From assembly GCA_041686355.1 (NCBI GenBank), contig JAWLDZ010000035.1, positions 1 to 22,658 of the forward strand: 22,658 bases of DNA, written 5' to 3'. The notes beneath the pieces are model-generated. The model did not search any database, was not told the DNA's origin, and saw nothing but the letters and a program-made list of their open reading frames with translations. The translations under genes were made by a program, and so were the position numbers. This DNA is from DSBN01 sp041686355 (lineage in GTDB: Bacteria > Spirochaetota > Spirochaetia > DSM-16054 > Sediminispirochaetaceae). Positions 6,739 to 13,916 of this stretch are shown piece by piece. Numbering within the stretch: position 1 is the first letter of the stretch; each line of letters starts with the position of its first letter.

Positions 6739-8262
6739 ATGCATGGACTTGTAATGTTCTTTGACGGATTAATGGGGTACATGAATTTCTGGTCCATCTT
6801 TCATGTATTGTGGGCCACCCAGCTGGGTATAATTGTCGGGATGCTTCCGGGATTAACCGCCACGATGGGAATAGCTCTGTTGACCACCCTGACTTTCAAA
6901 ATGCCCGCCAGTCAGGCGGTGCTTATCTTAATTTGTATGTACGTAGGGGCCATCTACGGCGGCAGCCGCAGTGCAATCCTGCTTAACATTCCCGGGACAC
7001 CGGCCAATGCAGCCACTGCAATGGACGGGCATCCCCTGGCCCGCAGCGGCTTTGCGGGCAGTGCGATCGGAATCGGTACCACCGGTTCCTTTTTAGGCTC
7101 TTTGATCGGGCTTCTGTTTCTGGCTGTTTTTACGCCGCTTATCGGTAATCTTGCACTGAACTTCCAATCTTTTGAGTTCTTTGCCCTCGCTATTTTTGGT
7201 GTGGTAATAAGCGGAAATCTAACCGCCCCAAAGGATCCTCTGAAGGGCTGGATAGCCGGTTTTCTGGGCTTGTTCGTGGCAATGATCGGGATGGAAGGGA
7301 TCCATGCCCATGTGCGTTTTGCATTTAACAGTGTAGAACTCTCCGGAGGGATCGATTTGATTCCGGCGATGGTCGGGGTGTTCGGTTTTTCCGAAATAAT
7401 CTCGGTAATGAAGAATCAGAAGCTTGAGGTGATCGAGACGGAGATAAACCGGGTGTTTCCCAAGCCCAGGGATGTATTTAAACACTGGAAAACTATTATC
7501 CGCTCGGGGGTGATCGGCACCTTTGTGGGGGCAATCCCAGGAGTTGGAGAGGATATCGCTTCCTGGGTATCCTACGACTTTGCGAAGAATTCCAGTAAGG
7601 AACCGGAGAAGTACGGAAAGGGCAGCTATGAGGGCCTTATTTCGGCGGAAACCGCGAATAATGCAGCGGTTGGCGGAACTATTATTCCGGTACTCGCCCT
7701 CGCCATTCCCGGCTCAGCCCCGGCGGCGGTTTTGCTGGCGGCTATGTTTATTCATAATGTTCGGCCGGGTCCTTTAATAATGATGGAATCGCCGGAGTTT
7801 GTGTATCAAACGGTGGCAATGGTGTTTATGGCCACCATCGGAATGTACGTGCTGGGTATGTCGATGGTCAAGGGGCTGGTGAAGGTTTTGCTGGTTCCCC
7901 GGGAAAAACTCATGCCAATAGTTTTTGTGCTGTGTGTGGTCGGAGCTTATGCCATTCACTCCCGCATTTTTGAGATAGGGGTAATGGTGGTATTCGGCTT
8001 GATTGGCTTTATGATGAAAGAGATGGATTATCCGGTGGCACCGCTGGTATTAGGCATTATTCTGGGGGACATCCTGGATAAAAACCTGCGACGGGCGCTG
8101 GTAATAACCGATGGAAACATGCTGCCCCTGATTACACGGCCGATAAGTTTGATCATTGTACTGCTGACGGTTTTTACCCTGGTGAGCAAAATGCCGTGGT
8201 TTAGAAAGATGATGGGACAGGCCAAGGAGGCCGTGTTCGGGGCTTTCAAGCGGTCTGGTTAG
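6739..8262 (+). CDS. tctA: tripartite tricarboxylate transporter large permease (TctA family)
   Basis: A 507-residue polytopic membrane protein, the ion-coupled translocating subunit. The family signatures are clear: GMLPGLTATMGIALL (about 34-48) and GGSRSAILLNIPGTPANAAT (about 74-93), followed by the AMDGHPLARSG segment. A second, repeat-related half contains GAIPGVGEDIASW and VPVLALAIPGS-type motifs. Roughly ten to twelve hydrophobic segments are expected. AAAGGAGG (6721-6728) precedes the ATG. TctABC systems import carboxylates, usually with a cation gradient. It lies between its partners and the catabolic genes, indicating dedicated uptake of the pathway substrate. Confidence 0.92.
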   Translation: MHGLVMFFDGLMGYMNFWSIFHVLWATQLGIIVGMLPGLTATMGIALLTTLTFKMPASQAVLILICMYVGAIYGGSRSAILLNIPGTPANAATAMDGHPLARSGFAGSAIGIGTTGSFLGSLIGLLFLAVFTPLIGNLALNFQSFEFFALAIFGVVISGNLTAPKDPLKGWIAGFLGLFVAMIGMEGIHAHVRFAFNSVELSGGIDLIPAMVGVFGFSEIISVMKNQKLEVIETEINRVFPKPRDVFKHWKTIIRSGVIGTFVGAIPGVGEDIASWVSYDFAKNSSKEPEKYGKGSYEGLISAETANNAAVGGTIIPVLALAIPGSAPAAVLLAAMFIHNVRPGPLIMMESPEFVYQTVAMVFMATIGMYVLGMSMVKGLVKVLLVPREKLMPIVFVLCVVGAYAIHSRIFEIGVMVVFGLIGFMMKEMDYPVAPLVLGIILGDILDKNLRRALVITDGNMLPLITRPISLIIVLLTVFTLVSKMPWFRKMMGQAKEAVFGAFKRSG

Positions 8263-8265
8263 TAA

Positions 8266-8277
8266 TTTACATGTAAA
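8266..8277. repeat. 12-bp perfect palindrome TTTACATGTAAA
   Basis: A perfect palindrome a few bases after the tctA stop and just upstream of the larger hairpin at 8287-8313. It could be part of the intercistronic RNA structure or a protein site; no role can be assigned. Confidence 0.3.
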
Positions 8278-8286
8278 GAAGGGCAT

Positions 8287-8313
8287 GGGCTTTCAAATTT
8301 TTTTTGAAAGCCC
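8287..8313 (+). promoter_or_regulatory. intercistronic hairpin between tctA and the oxidoreductase gene
   Basis: GGGCTTTCAAA (8287-8297) pairs perfectly with TTTGAAAGCCC (8303-8313) around five Ts. No U-tract follows, so it is not a standard terminator. The next ribosome binding site (AAGGAGGT, 8317-8324) begins four bases after the stem. It may protect mRNA ends or separate expression of transporter and enzymes (inference). Confidence 0.5.
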
Positions 8314-8328
8314 CAGAAGGAGGTAAAA

Positions 8329-9552
8329 TTGAAGAAACAGAAATTGAGAACAGGTATTGTCGGCTCGGGATTCTCCGCATCCTTTCATGTGGAAGCCCTG
8401 CGCCGTGTATATGGAGTTGAGGTTGAGATAACTGGAGTATATTCGCCCAGTCGCGAGAATCGTGAAGCATTTGGTAAAAAGAATGAAATTGAAGTAGCCG
8501 AAACTCTTGAGGCCTTAATTGATAAATCCGATGTGGTTCATATTTGTGTGCCCCCGGCGGCGCACGAACCGGTAGCGGTACAGGCCCTGGAGGCCGGTAA
8601 AACTGTGATAATTGAAAAACCATTTACCGGTTATTTCGGCCCCGCCAAGGACAAAGCCGCGAACGAGTCCGTGGACGAAGCAAGAGGTGAAGCCGGTTTC
8701 AGCGGAGACACATTCCCGCGGGAAAAGGGCTTAGAGGCGGCCCTGGGCAGTGTCAGGCGGCTGTTGGCGGCGGAACAACGCAGTAAGGGACAAATTTTTT
8801 ACGCAGAGAATTGGGTTTATGCCCCGGCGGTACAGAAGGAGCGAGAGATAATTGAGAAAACCGGTGCGCAGATTCTCTGGATGCATGGTGAAGAGTCACA
8901 CTCGGGTTCCCACTCGCAGTACTACGGAATATGGTCGCACTCGGGGGGCGGATCTATGATTGGCAAGGGAGTTCATCCCCTTACAGCCGCCCTGTATTTG
9001 AAAAAAGTCGAAGGACGGATGCGCGGAGGCGGACCAATTAGGCCTCAGTCGGTCAGTGCCCGCAGCCATGCAATCACCCGGTCTGAAAACTTTATCGATA
9101 AGGGACATATTCGAACCACTTACACTGATATTGAGGATTTTGCGGCTATCCACGTGGTCTTTGAGGATGGTACCTTTGCCGACATTTTTGCCTCTGAACT
9201 GGTCTTGGGGGGTGTACACAACTGGATTGAGGTGTCGGCGAACAATCACCGGGGTATCTGCAATATTAACCCCAACACCGCCTTCCAAACCTACAATCCC
9301 CGGGATGAGTACTTCAACGACATCTATGTTGTTGAGAAAACCGGCACTAAACAGGGCTGGGCCTTTACTTCACCGGACGAGGACTGGTTTACCGGGTATC
9401 AGCACGAGATGGAGGCCTTCTACAGGGCAGCCGCCGAGGGGAAGCCGGTGGAGGCCGATAGTATGCTGGCCGCCGATACCATTGCTGTGGTGTATGCAGG
9501 CTATTTATCCGCCGAGCGCAAGGGGGCCGAGGTGGAGGTGACACAGGTATGA
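8329..9552 (+). CDS. Gfo/Idh/MocA family oxidoreductase (first copy), TTG start
   Basis: NAD(P)-dependent sugar or sugar-acid dehydrogenase, 407 residues. An N-terminal Rossmann fold opens with GIVGSGFSASFH (about 9-20). The family EKP motif is Glu96-Lys97-Pro98 in EKPFTG. A GGGSMIGKGVHPLTA segment (about 206-220) holds the usual active-site histidine (His216). Between EKPFT and the next helix is an extra stretch of about 40 hydrophilic residues (101-140), so it belongs to a distinct subfamily. TTG at 8329 is the likely start because AAGGAGGT ends five bases upstream and the Rossmann strand begins nearby. Its stop overlaps the next start in an ATGA (9549-9552), showing translational coupling to the SDR. 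The substrate is unknown. Confidence 0.88.
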   Translation: MKKQKLRTGIVGSGFSASFHVEALRRVYGVEVEITGVYSPSRENREAFGKKNEIEVAETLEALIDKSDVVHICVPPAAHEPVAVQALEAGKTVIIEKPFTGYFGPAKDKAANESVDEARGEAGFSGDTFPREKGLEAALGSVRRLLAAEQRSKGQIFYAENWVYAPAVQKEREIIEKTGAQILWMHGEESHSGSHSQYYGIWSHSGGGSMIGKGVHPLTAALYLKKVEGRMRGGGPIRPQSVSARSHAITRSENFIDKGHIRTTYTDIEDFAAIHVVFEDGTFADIFASELVLGGVHNWIEVSANNHRGICNINPNTAFQTYNPRDEYFNDIYVVEKTGTKQGWAFTSPDEDWFTGYQHEMEAFYRAAAEGKPVEADSMLAADTIAVVYAGYLSAERKGAEVEVTQV

Positions 9553-10343
9553 GTACCGTCAGGCCGGTAGTACTTGTTACGGGGGCCGGCCGCGGTATCG
9601 GCCGTGGAGTGGCCACGCAATTAGCCGGCGCCGGCTGCTCGGTCGCGGTAAATTACCGAAGCAATGCCGAAGCAGCTGAAGCGGCGGTGGAAGAATGCAA
9701 AAGCTACGCGCCCCATAAGGAACAGCTTTTTTTTACCCTGCAGGGGGATGTGGGAGATACTGAGAGCCGTAACTCTCTGGTGGAGCATACACTGTCCCTG
9801 TTCGGCCGGATCGACGGGTTGGTAAATAATGCCGGGGTTGCGCCTCTGGAGCGAAATGATATCGTAGATGCAACGGAGGAGTCCTTTGAGAGGCTGCTGC
9901 GAATAAATCTGCAGGGGCCCTATTTCCTTACCCAGAAGGTGGTGCGCTACTGGCTGCAGGCAAAACCGAAGGCTCTGCTTTCCGGGGGCTTTAAGGTGGT
10001 GTTTGTTACTTCCATATCCGCCGATACGGTTTCGCTGAACCGGGGTGAGTATTGTGTATCCAAGGCCGGGGCTGCGATGGGGGCCCAGCTGTGGGCACGG
10101 AGACTGGCCGGCGAGAACGTGCAAGTGTACGAAATTCGGCCGGGAATAATCGCAACCGACATGACCGAAGGGGTAAAGCAGAAGTACGACCCCCTCATTG
10201 CGGATGGAATGGTTCCGCAGCGCCGCTGGGGTTATCCCGAAGACATAGGCAAGGCGGTGTGTTCGCTTATCGAGGGAGATATGGCCTTCTCTACAGGTTC
10301 GGTAATTCATGTCGACGGTGGATTTCATATTAAGGAGCTATGA
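9549..10343 (+). CDS. SDR-family oxidoreductase (3-ketoacyl-ACP reductase-like, sugar dehydrogenase)
   Basis: A classical short-chain dehydrogenase of 264 residues. The cofactor motif is TGAGRGIG (11-18), with NNAG at 93-96. The catalytic set is Ser155 or Ser157, Tyr168 and Lys172 in YCVSK. The C-terminal HVDGG (254-258) is also typical. FabG-like sequences in sugar operons commonly oxidise or reduce sugar acids rather than fatty acyl chains; KduD-type enzymes of uronate catabolism belong here. The ATGA overlap with the upstream oxidoreductase suggests the two are made together and may act in sequence. Substrate assignment is inference from context. Confidence 0.88.
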   Translation: MSTVRPVVLVTGAGRGIGRGVATQLAGAGCSVAVNYRSNAEAAEAAVEECKSYAPHKEQLFFTLQGDVGDTESRNSLVEHTLSLFGRIDGLVNNAGVAPLERNDIVDATEESFERLLRINLQGPYFLTQKVVRYWLQAKPKALLSGGFKVVFVTSISADTVSLNRGEYCVSKAGAAMGAQLWARRLAGENVQVYEIRPGIIATDMTEGVKQKYDPLIADGMVPQRRWGYPEDIGKAVCSLIEGDMAFSTGSVIHVDGGFHIKEL

Positions 10344-10347
10344 GGAC

Positions 10348-11742
10348 ATGATAAAAATCGATGAAAGCCTTACCCCTATAAAATTAAAGTCCGATATCCA
10401 GCAGGTATTCACCTCCGCCGGACCAAAAATAAAGAGTTTGGACACTGCCTGGGACCGAAGCCAGGGGACGCCGGTGTATACGGTTAATGGAAAGTACACT
10501 ACCCGCGGCTGGACCGAATGGACCCAGGGCTTTCAGTTCGGCATGCCGATTCTGCAGTTTGACGGAACCGGGGATAGCTCTTTTTTGGACATCGGCCGCC
10601 GCAGAACGGTGGAGCTGATGGCCCCCCATCTTAGCCATATCGGGGTGCATGACCATGGTTTTAACAATATAAGTACCTACGGCAACCTCCTGCGGCTCAT
10701 GGGCGAGGGGCGGATTAGCCATGATGAATGGGAGGCTGAGTTTTATCGTCTGGCACTTAAGGTTTCGGGGGCGGTACAGGCCGCCCGCTGGACCTCCCTG
10801 CCGAAGGATCTGGGCTATGTGTACACCTTTAACGGCCCTCACTCGCTGTTTGTCGACACAATCCGCAGTATGCGAATTCTGGGCTTGGCTCACCGGTTTG
10901 GGCATGTGCTGATGGGCGAGGGTGACCGGAAAATTTCGCTGCTTCGCCGGCTGCTGCAGCATGCCGAGACGAGTGCGCGATATAATGTGTACTTCGGCAA
11001 GGGGCAGGACAGTTACGATATCCGGGGACGTACGGCCCATGAGGCGATTTTCAATACCACCAACGGGGCTTTTCGCTGCCCCAGCAGTCAACAGGGATAT
11101 TCCCCCTTCAGTACCTGGACCCGCGGCCATGCCTGGATCCTCTGCGGTTTTGCTGAAGAGCTGGAGTTCTTATCTACCCTGCCGGAGCAAGAGTTCAGTG
11201 CTCTGGGGCTGCCCTATTTCCCGGACAAGCAGTCTGTACTCAACCGCTTTTTTGAGGTAGCCCGGGCTGCGGCGGATTTCTACATTGAGCAGATGCCGAG
11301 CGATGGAATTCCCTACTGGGACACGGGTGCACCCAACCTTCACAAGTTGGGTGATTACCAAAACCGGCCGGCCGACCCGTATAACCAGTGGGAGCCGGTG
11401 GACAGCTCTGCGGGGGCAATTGCCGCCCAGGGGCTCCTGCGGCTGGGGCGTTACATGCAGCAGGGGAAGAACTCCGACCGGGACGCAGGTTCCCGCTACT
11501 TTCAGACCGGTCTTACCGTGGCGGCAGCCTTGTGCAGGGAACCCTACCTGTCAAATGATAGTGACCATCAGGGGCTCCTGCTGCACTCAATTTACCATCG
11601 ACCCAACGGCTGGGACCATGTACAGGCGGGGCAGCACATCCCTAACGGGGAGTCCTGCATGTGGGGCGATTACCATCTGATGGAGCTGGCGGTATATCTG
11701 CAGCGGCTGGCTGATGATGGGCCTTACCTCAGTTTTTTTTAG
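10348..11742 (+). CDS. GH88-type unsaturated uronyl hydrolase
   Basis: Predicted cytoplasmic hydrolase that releases the unsaturated (4,5-dehydro) uronic acid from oligosaccharides produced by polysaccharide lyases. The 464-residue protein shows GH88 features. HDHGF (101-105) contains Asp102, FVDTIRSM contains Asp170, and these match the two catalytic/structural aspartates of Bacillus UGL. WTRGHAW (257-263), IPYWDTGAP (321-329), DSSAGAIAA (352-360) and a GDYHLMELA C-terminal segment follow. No signal peptide is present, so its substrate must be imported. I chose ATG 10348, behind AAGGAG (10332-10337), four bases after the SDR stop. GH105 is a sister family and cannot be fully excluded. The gene ends in eight Ts within its last codons. 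Confidence 0.85.
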   Translation: MIKIDESLTPIKLKSDIQQVFTSAGPKIKSLDTAWDRSQGTPVYTVNGKYTTRGWTEWTQGFQFGMPILQFDGTGDSSFLDIGRRRTVELMAPHLSHIGVHDHGFNNISTYGNLLRLMGEGRISHDEWEAEFYRLALKVSGAVQAARWTSLPKDLGYVYTFNGPHSLFVDTIRSMRILGLAHRFGHVLMGEGDRKISLLRRLLQHAETSARYNVYFGKGQDSYDIRGRTAHEAIFNTTNGAFRCPSSQQGYSPFSTWTRGHAWILCGFAEELEFLSTLPEQEFSALGLPYFPDKQSVLNRFFEVARAAADFYIEQMPSDGIPYWDTGAPNLHKLGDYQNRPADPYNQWEPVDSSAGAIAAQGLLRLGRYMQQGKNSDRDAGSRYFQTGLTVAAALCREPYLSNDSDHQGLLLHSIYHRPNGWDHVQAGQHIPNGESCMWGDYHLMELAVYLQRLADDGPYLSFF

Positions 11743-11788
11743 GCTGTCGTCGATGTAAAGGCTCTGTAAAACAGAAGAGGAAAAGTGA

Positions 11789-12628
11789 ATGAGTTTGCAA
11801 ACAACAGTGCTGAATGATACCAGTCGTTTATGTATACACAGCATTAGCACCAAGCCGTGGAGTGTCGAGATAGCGATAGAACAGTACGCCAAAGCAGGCG
11901 TACAGGGTATCACTGTCTGGAGGGATGCCCTTCAGGGTCGCTCGATTCCTGCGGTGGGACGGCAGATTAAAGAGGCCGGACTGCAGGTCGTGTCCCTTTG
12001 CCGGGGCGGTTTCTTTGCTTCCGCTGAAAAAACCAAAAGAGCCGATGCCCTGGAGGACAATCTGCGGGCCGTCGAAGAGGCGGCCGAGTTGGGAGCCCCT
12101 TCGATTGTGCTGGTCCCGGGGGCCGATCCACGGCAGTCCCTGGAGGATTCCCGCAGCCAGATTGAGGAGGGAATTGTAAGGACGAACGAGGCCGCCGAAG
12201 CGGCGGGGGTGAAGCTCTCTATTGAACCCCTGCATCCGATGTACGCGGATACCCGCTCGGCGGTAAACACCCTAAAACAGGCCAATGATATGTGTGAACA
12301 TATAGGCTCTGCGAATGTAGGGGTGGCGGTGGATGTGTATCACCTATGGTGGGATCCGGAGCTGCAGCGGGAAATTGCCCGCTCCGGGGAAATGGGTCGA
12401 ATTTTTGCCTTTCATGTATGCGACTGGCGTTCACCCACCCGTGATTTGCTGCACGATCGGGGTTTGATGGGTGAGGGATGCATACCGGTGAGGCAAATTC
12501 GCGGCTGGGTCGAAGAGGCGGGGTTTAGCGGTTTTATTGAAGTTGAGATTTTCTCCACCTACTATTGGACTATGGATCAAAACCGTTATCTCGATATGAT
12601 TGTAGATGCGTATAAGACACACACATAA
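11789..12628 (+). CDS. sugar phosphate isomerase/epimerase-like TIM-barrel protein (second copy)
   Basis: A 279-residue xylose isomerase-like TIM-barrel protein. It differs from the one at 4170 but has the same metal-ligand pattern: Glu146 (LSIEPLHP), Asp182 (VAVDVYHLWW), His209 (FAFHVCDW) and Glu251 or Glu253 (FIEVEIFS). The VDVYH and HVCDW signatures resemble members that act on keto-sugars in catabolic operons. An AGAGGAAA ribosome binding site (about 11776-11783) precedes ATG 11789. It is followed 36 bases later by the second Gfo/Idh/MocA gene, so the two form a pair. The exact reaction is unknown. Confidence 0.85.
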   Translation: MSLQTTVLNDTSRLCIHSISTKPWSVEIAIEQYAKAGVQGITVWRDALQGRSIPAVGRQIKEAGLQVVSLCRGGFFASAEKTKRADALEDNLRAVEEAAELGAPSIVLVPGADPRQSLEDSRSQIEEGIVRTNEAAEAAGVKLSIEPLHPMYADTRSAVNTLKQANDMCEHIGSANVGVAVDVYHLWWDPELQREIARSGEMGRIFAFHVCDWRSPTRDLLHDRGLMGEGCIPVRQIRGWVEEAGFSGFIEVEIFSTYYWTMDQNRYLDMIVDAYKTHT

Positions 12629-12664
12629 GTCGCTTTCTAAAGCACATATCAGGAGGTACAGCAG

Positions 12665-13813
12665 GTGGCTGTAGAAAAAATAGGTATCATTATGAACGGT
12701 GTTACCGGCCGGATGGGAACCAATCAGCACCTCGTCCGTTCAATCCTGGCAATCAGGGAACAGGGCGGGTTGCCCTTGAGAAATGGAAATCAGTTGTATC
12801 CGGTGCCGATTCTGGTAGGACGGAACGAAAACAAACTTCGGCGCCTTTCTTCCGCATACCATCTTGAACATTATACGACCGATCTTGATACGGCCTTGTC
12901 GGAAAAATCTAATCAAATTTACTTTGACAGCCAGCTTACCACTATGCGGGCCGAGGGAGTTCATCGGGCTATTAAGGCGGGCAAACACATCTATTGTGAA
13001 AAACCTACGGGAACCACCGCCGCGGAGGCTCTGGAATTGTACACCGCCGCAGAGGCGGCGGGGGTGAAGCACGGGGTAGTGCAGGATAAGCTGTGGCTGC
13101 CGGGTTTGCTTAAGCTGGACTATCTGATTAAAAGCGGATTTTTTGGGCGCATATTATCGGTGCGGGGTGAATTTGGATACTGGGTGTTTGACGGTTACCA
13201 TCAGCCTACCCAGCGGCCTTCCTGGAACTACCGCAAAGAAAAGGGGGGTGGAATCATGATAGATATGTTCTGCCACTGGCGTTATGTGATCGATAATCTG
13301 TTCGGTGAGATAGACTCGCTGACCAGTCTAGGCGCCACCCATGTACCCAGTCGGATAGATGAGCGGGGGAAGGAATACACATGCACAGCCGACGACTCGG
13401 CCTATGCGATTTTTCAGCTGAAGAACGGAATAGTCTGTCAGTTCAACAGCTCCTGGGCGGTACGGGTGCGTCGGGATGACCTTTTGACCCTGCAGGTTGA
13501 TGGCACCGAGGGCAGTGCAGTCGCGGGCCTGCGTGACTGCTATGTGCAGCATGACTCTGCTACTCCAAAGCCGGTGTGGAACCCGGATATTGAGAGCCCC
13601 ATCGACTATTATGCCGGCTGGACTGCGATGCCCACCCGCGATCCTGCGGGCAATGCCTTTAAAGCCCAGTGGGAGCTGTTTTTGCATCATGTGACCGAAG
13701 ATGCACCCTTCCGATGGAGCCTGCTGGAGGGCGCGAAGGGAGTGCAACTGGCGGAACTTGGAATGCGCAGCTGGCGGGAAGGAGGCTGGGAGACACTACC
13801 CGGGCTCGAATAG
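12665..13813 (+). CDS. Gfo/Idh/MocA family oxidoreductase (second copy), GTG start
   Basis: A 382-residue dehydrogenase with an atypical Rossmann opening IIMNGVTGRMGTNQH (8-22), reminiscent of the GxxGRMG loop of dihydrodipicolinate reductases. The EKP motif is at 112-114 (CEKPTGTT). A GGGIMIDMFCHWRYV segment (194-208) holds Asp200 and His204 in the usual active-site position. GTG at 12665 is chosen because AGGAGGT (12651-12657) lies seven bases upstream and no earlier ATG fits. It is the last gene of the operon. Its low similarity to the 8329 product suggests a different step or substrate. No clear terminator was found after it. Confidence 0.88.
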   Translation: MAVEKIGIIMNGVTGRMGTNQHLVRSILAIREQGGLPLRNGNQLYPVPILVGRNENKLRRLSSAYHLEHYTTDLDTALSEKSNQIYFDSQLTTMRAEGVHRAIKAGKHIYCEKPTGTTAAEALELYTAAEAAGVKHGVVQDKLWLPGLLKLDYLIKSGFFGRILSVRGEFGYWVFDGYHQPTQRPSWNYRKEKGGGIMIDMFCHWRYVIDNLFGEIDSLTSLGATHVPSRIDERGKEYTCTADDSAYAIFQLKNGIVCQFNSSWAVRVRRDDLLTLQVDGTEGSAVAGLRDCYVQHDSATPKPVWNPDIESPIDYYAGWTAMPTRDPAGNAFKAQWELFLHHVTEDAPFRWSLLEGAKGVQLAELGMRSWREGGWETLPGLE

Positions 13814-13855
13814 CGGGGGTTAAGAGGCTATAACTACGGAAAATTAATAAGAACA

Positions 13856-13884
13856 TTGAAATTTGGCCGTCTTGATAGTATGCT
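13856..13884 (+). promoter_or_regulatory. possible promoter of the outer-membrane protein/TatT pair
   Basis: TTGAAA (13856-13861) and TATGCT (13879-13884) are spaced by 17 bases, 32 bases before the ATG at 13917. The match is moderate. It would separate the envelope genes from the catabolic operon. Confidence 0.35.
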
Positions 13885-13916
13885 TCTATCTGTATTCAAC
13901 CTAAGGAGGAACAGGT

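Noticed and set aside
9621..10328. 235-codon minus-strand reading frame opposite the SDR gene
   Set aside because: It is antisense to an SDR with complete catalytic motifs, and has no motif of its own.
11700..11745. Terminator at the eight-T run ending the GH88 gene
   Set aside because: Only a weak 4-bp stem can be drawn before the run, and the T tract encodes the last residues. The operon continues in the same direction 46 bases later.
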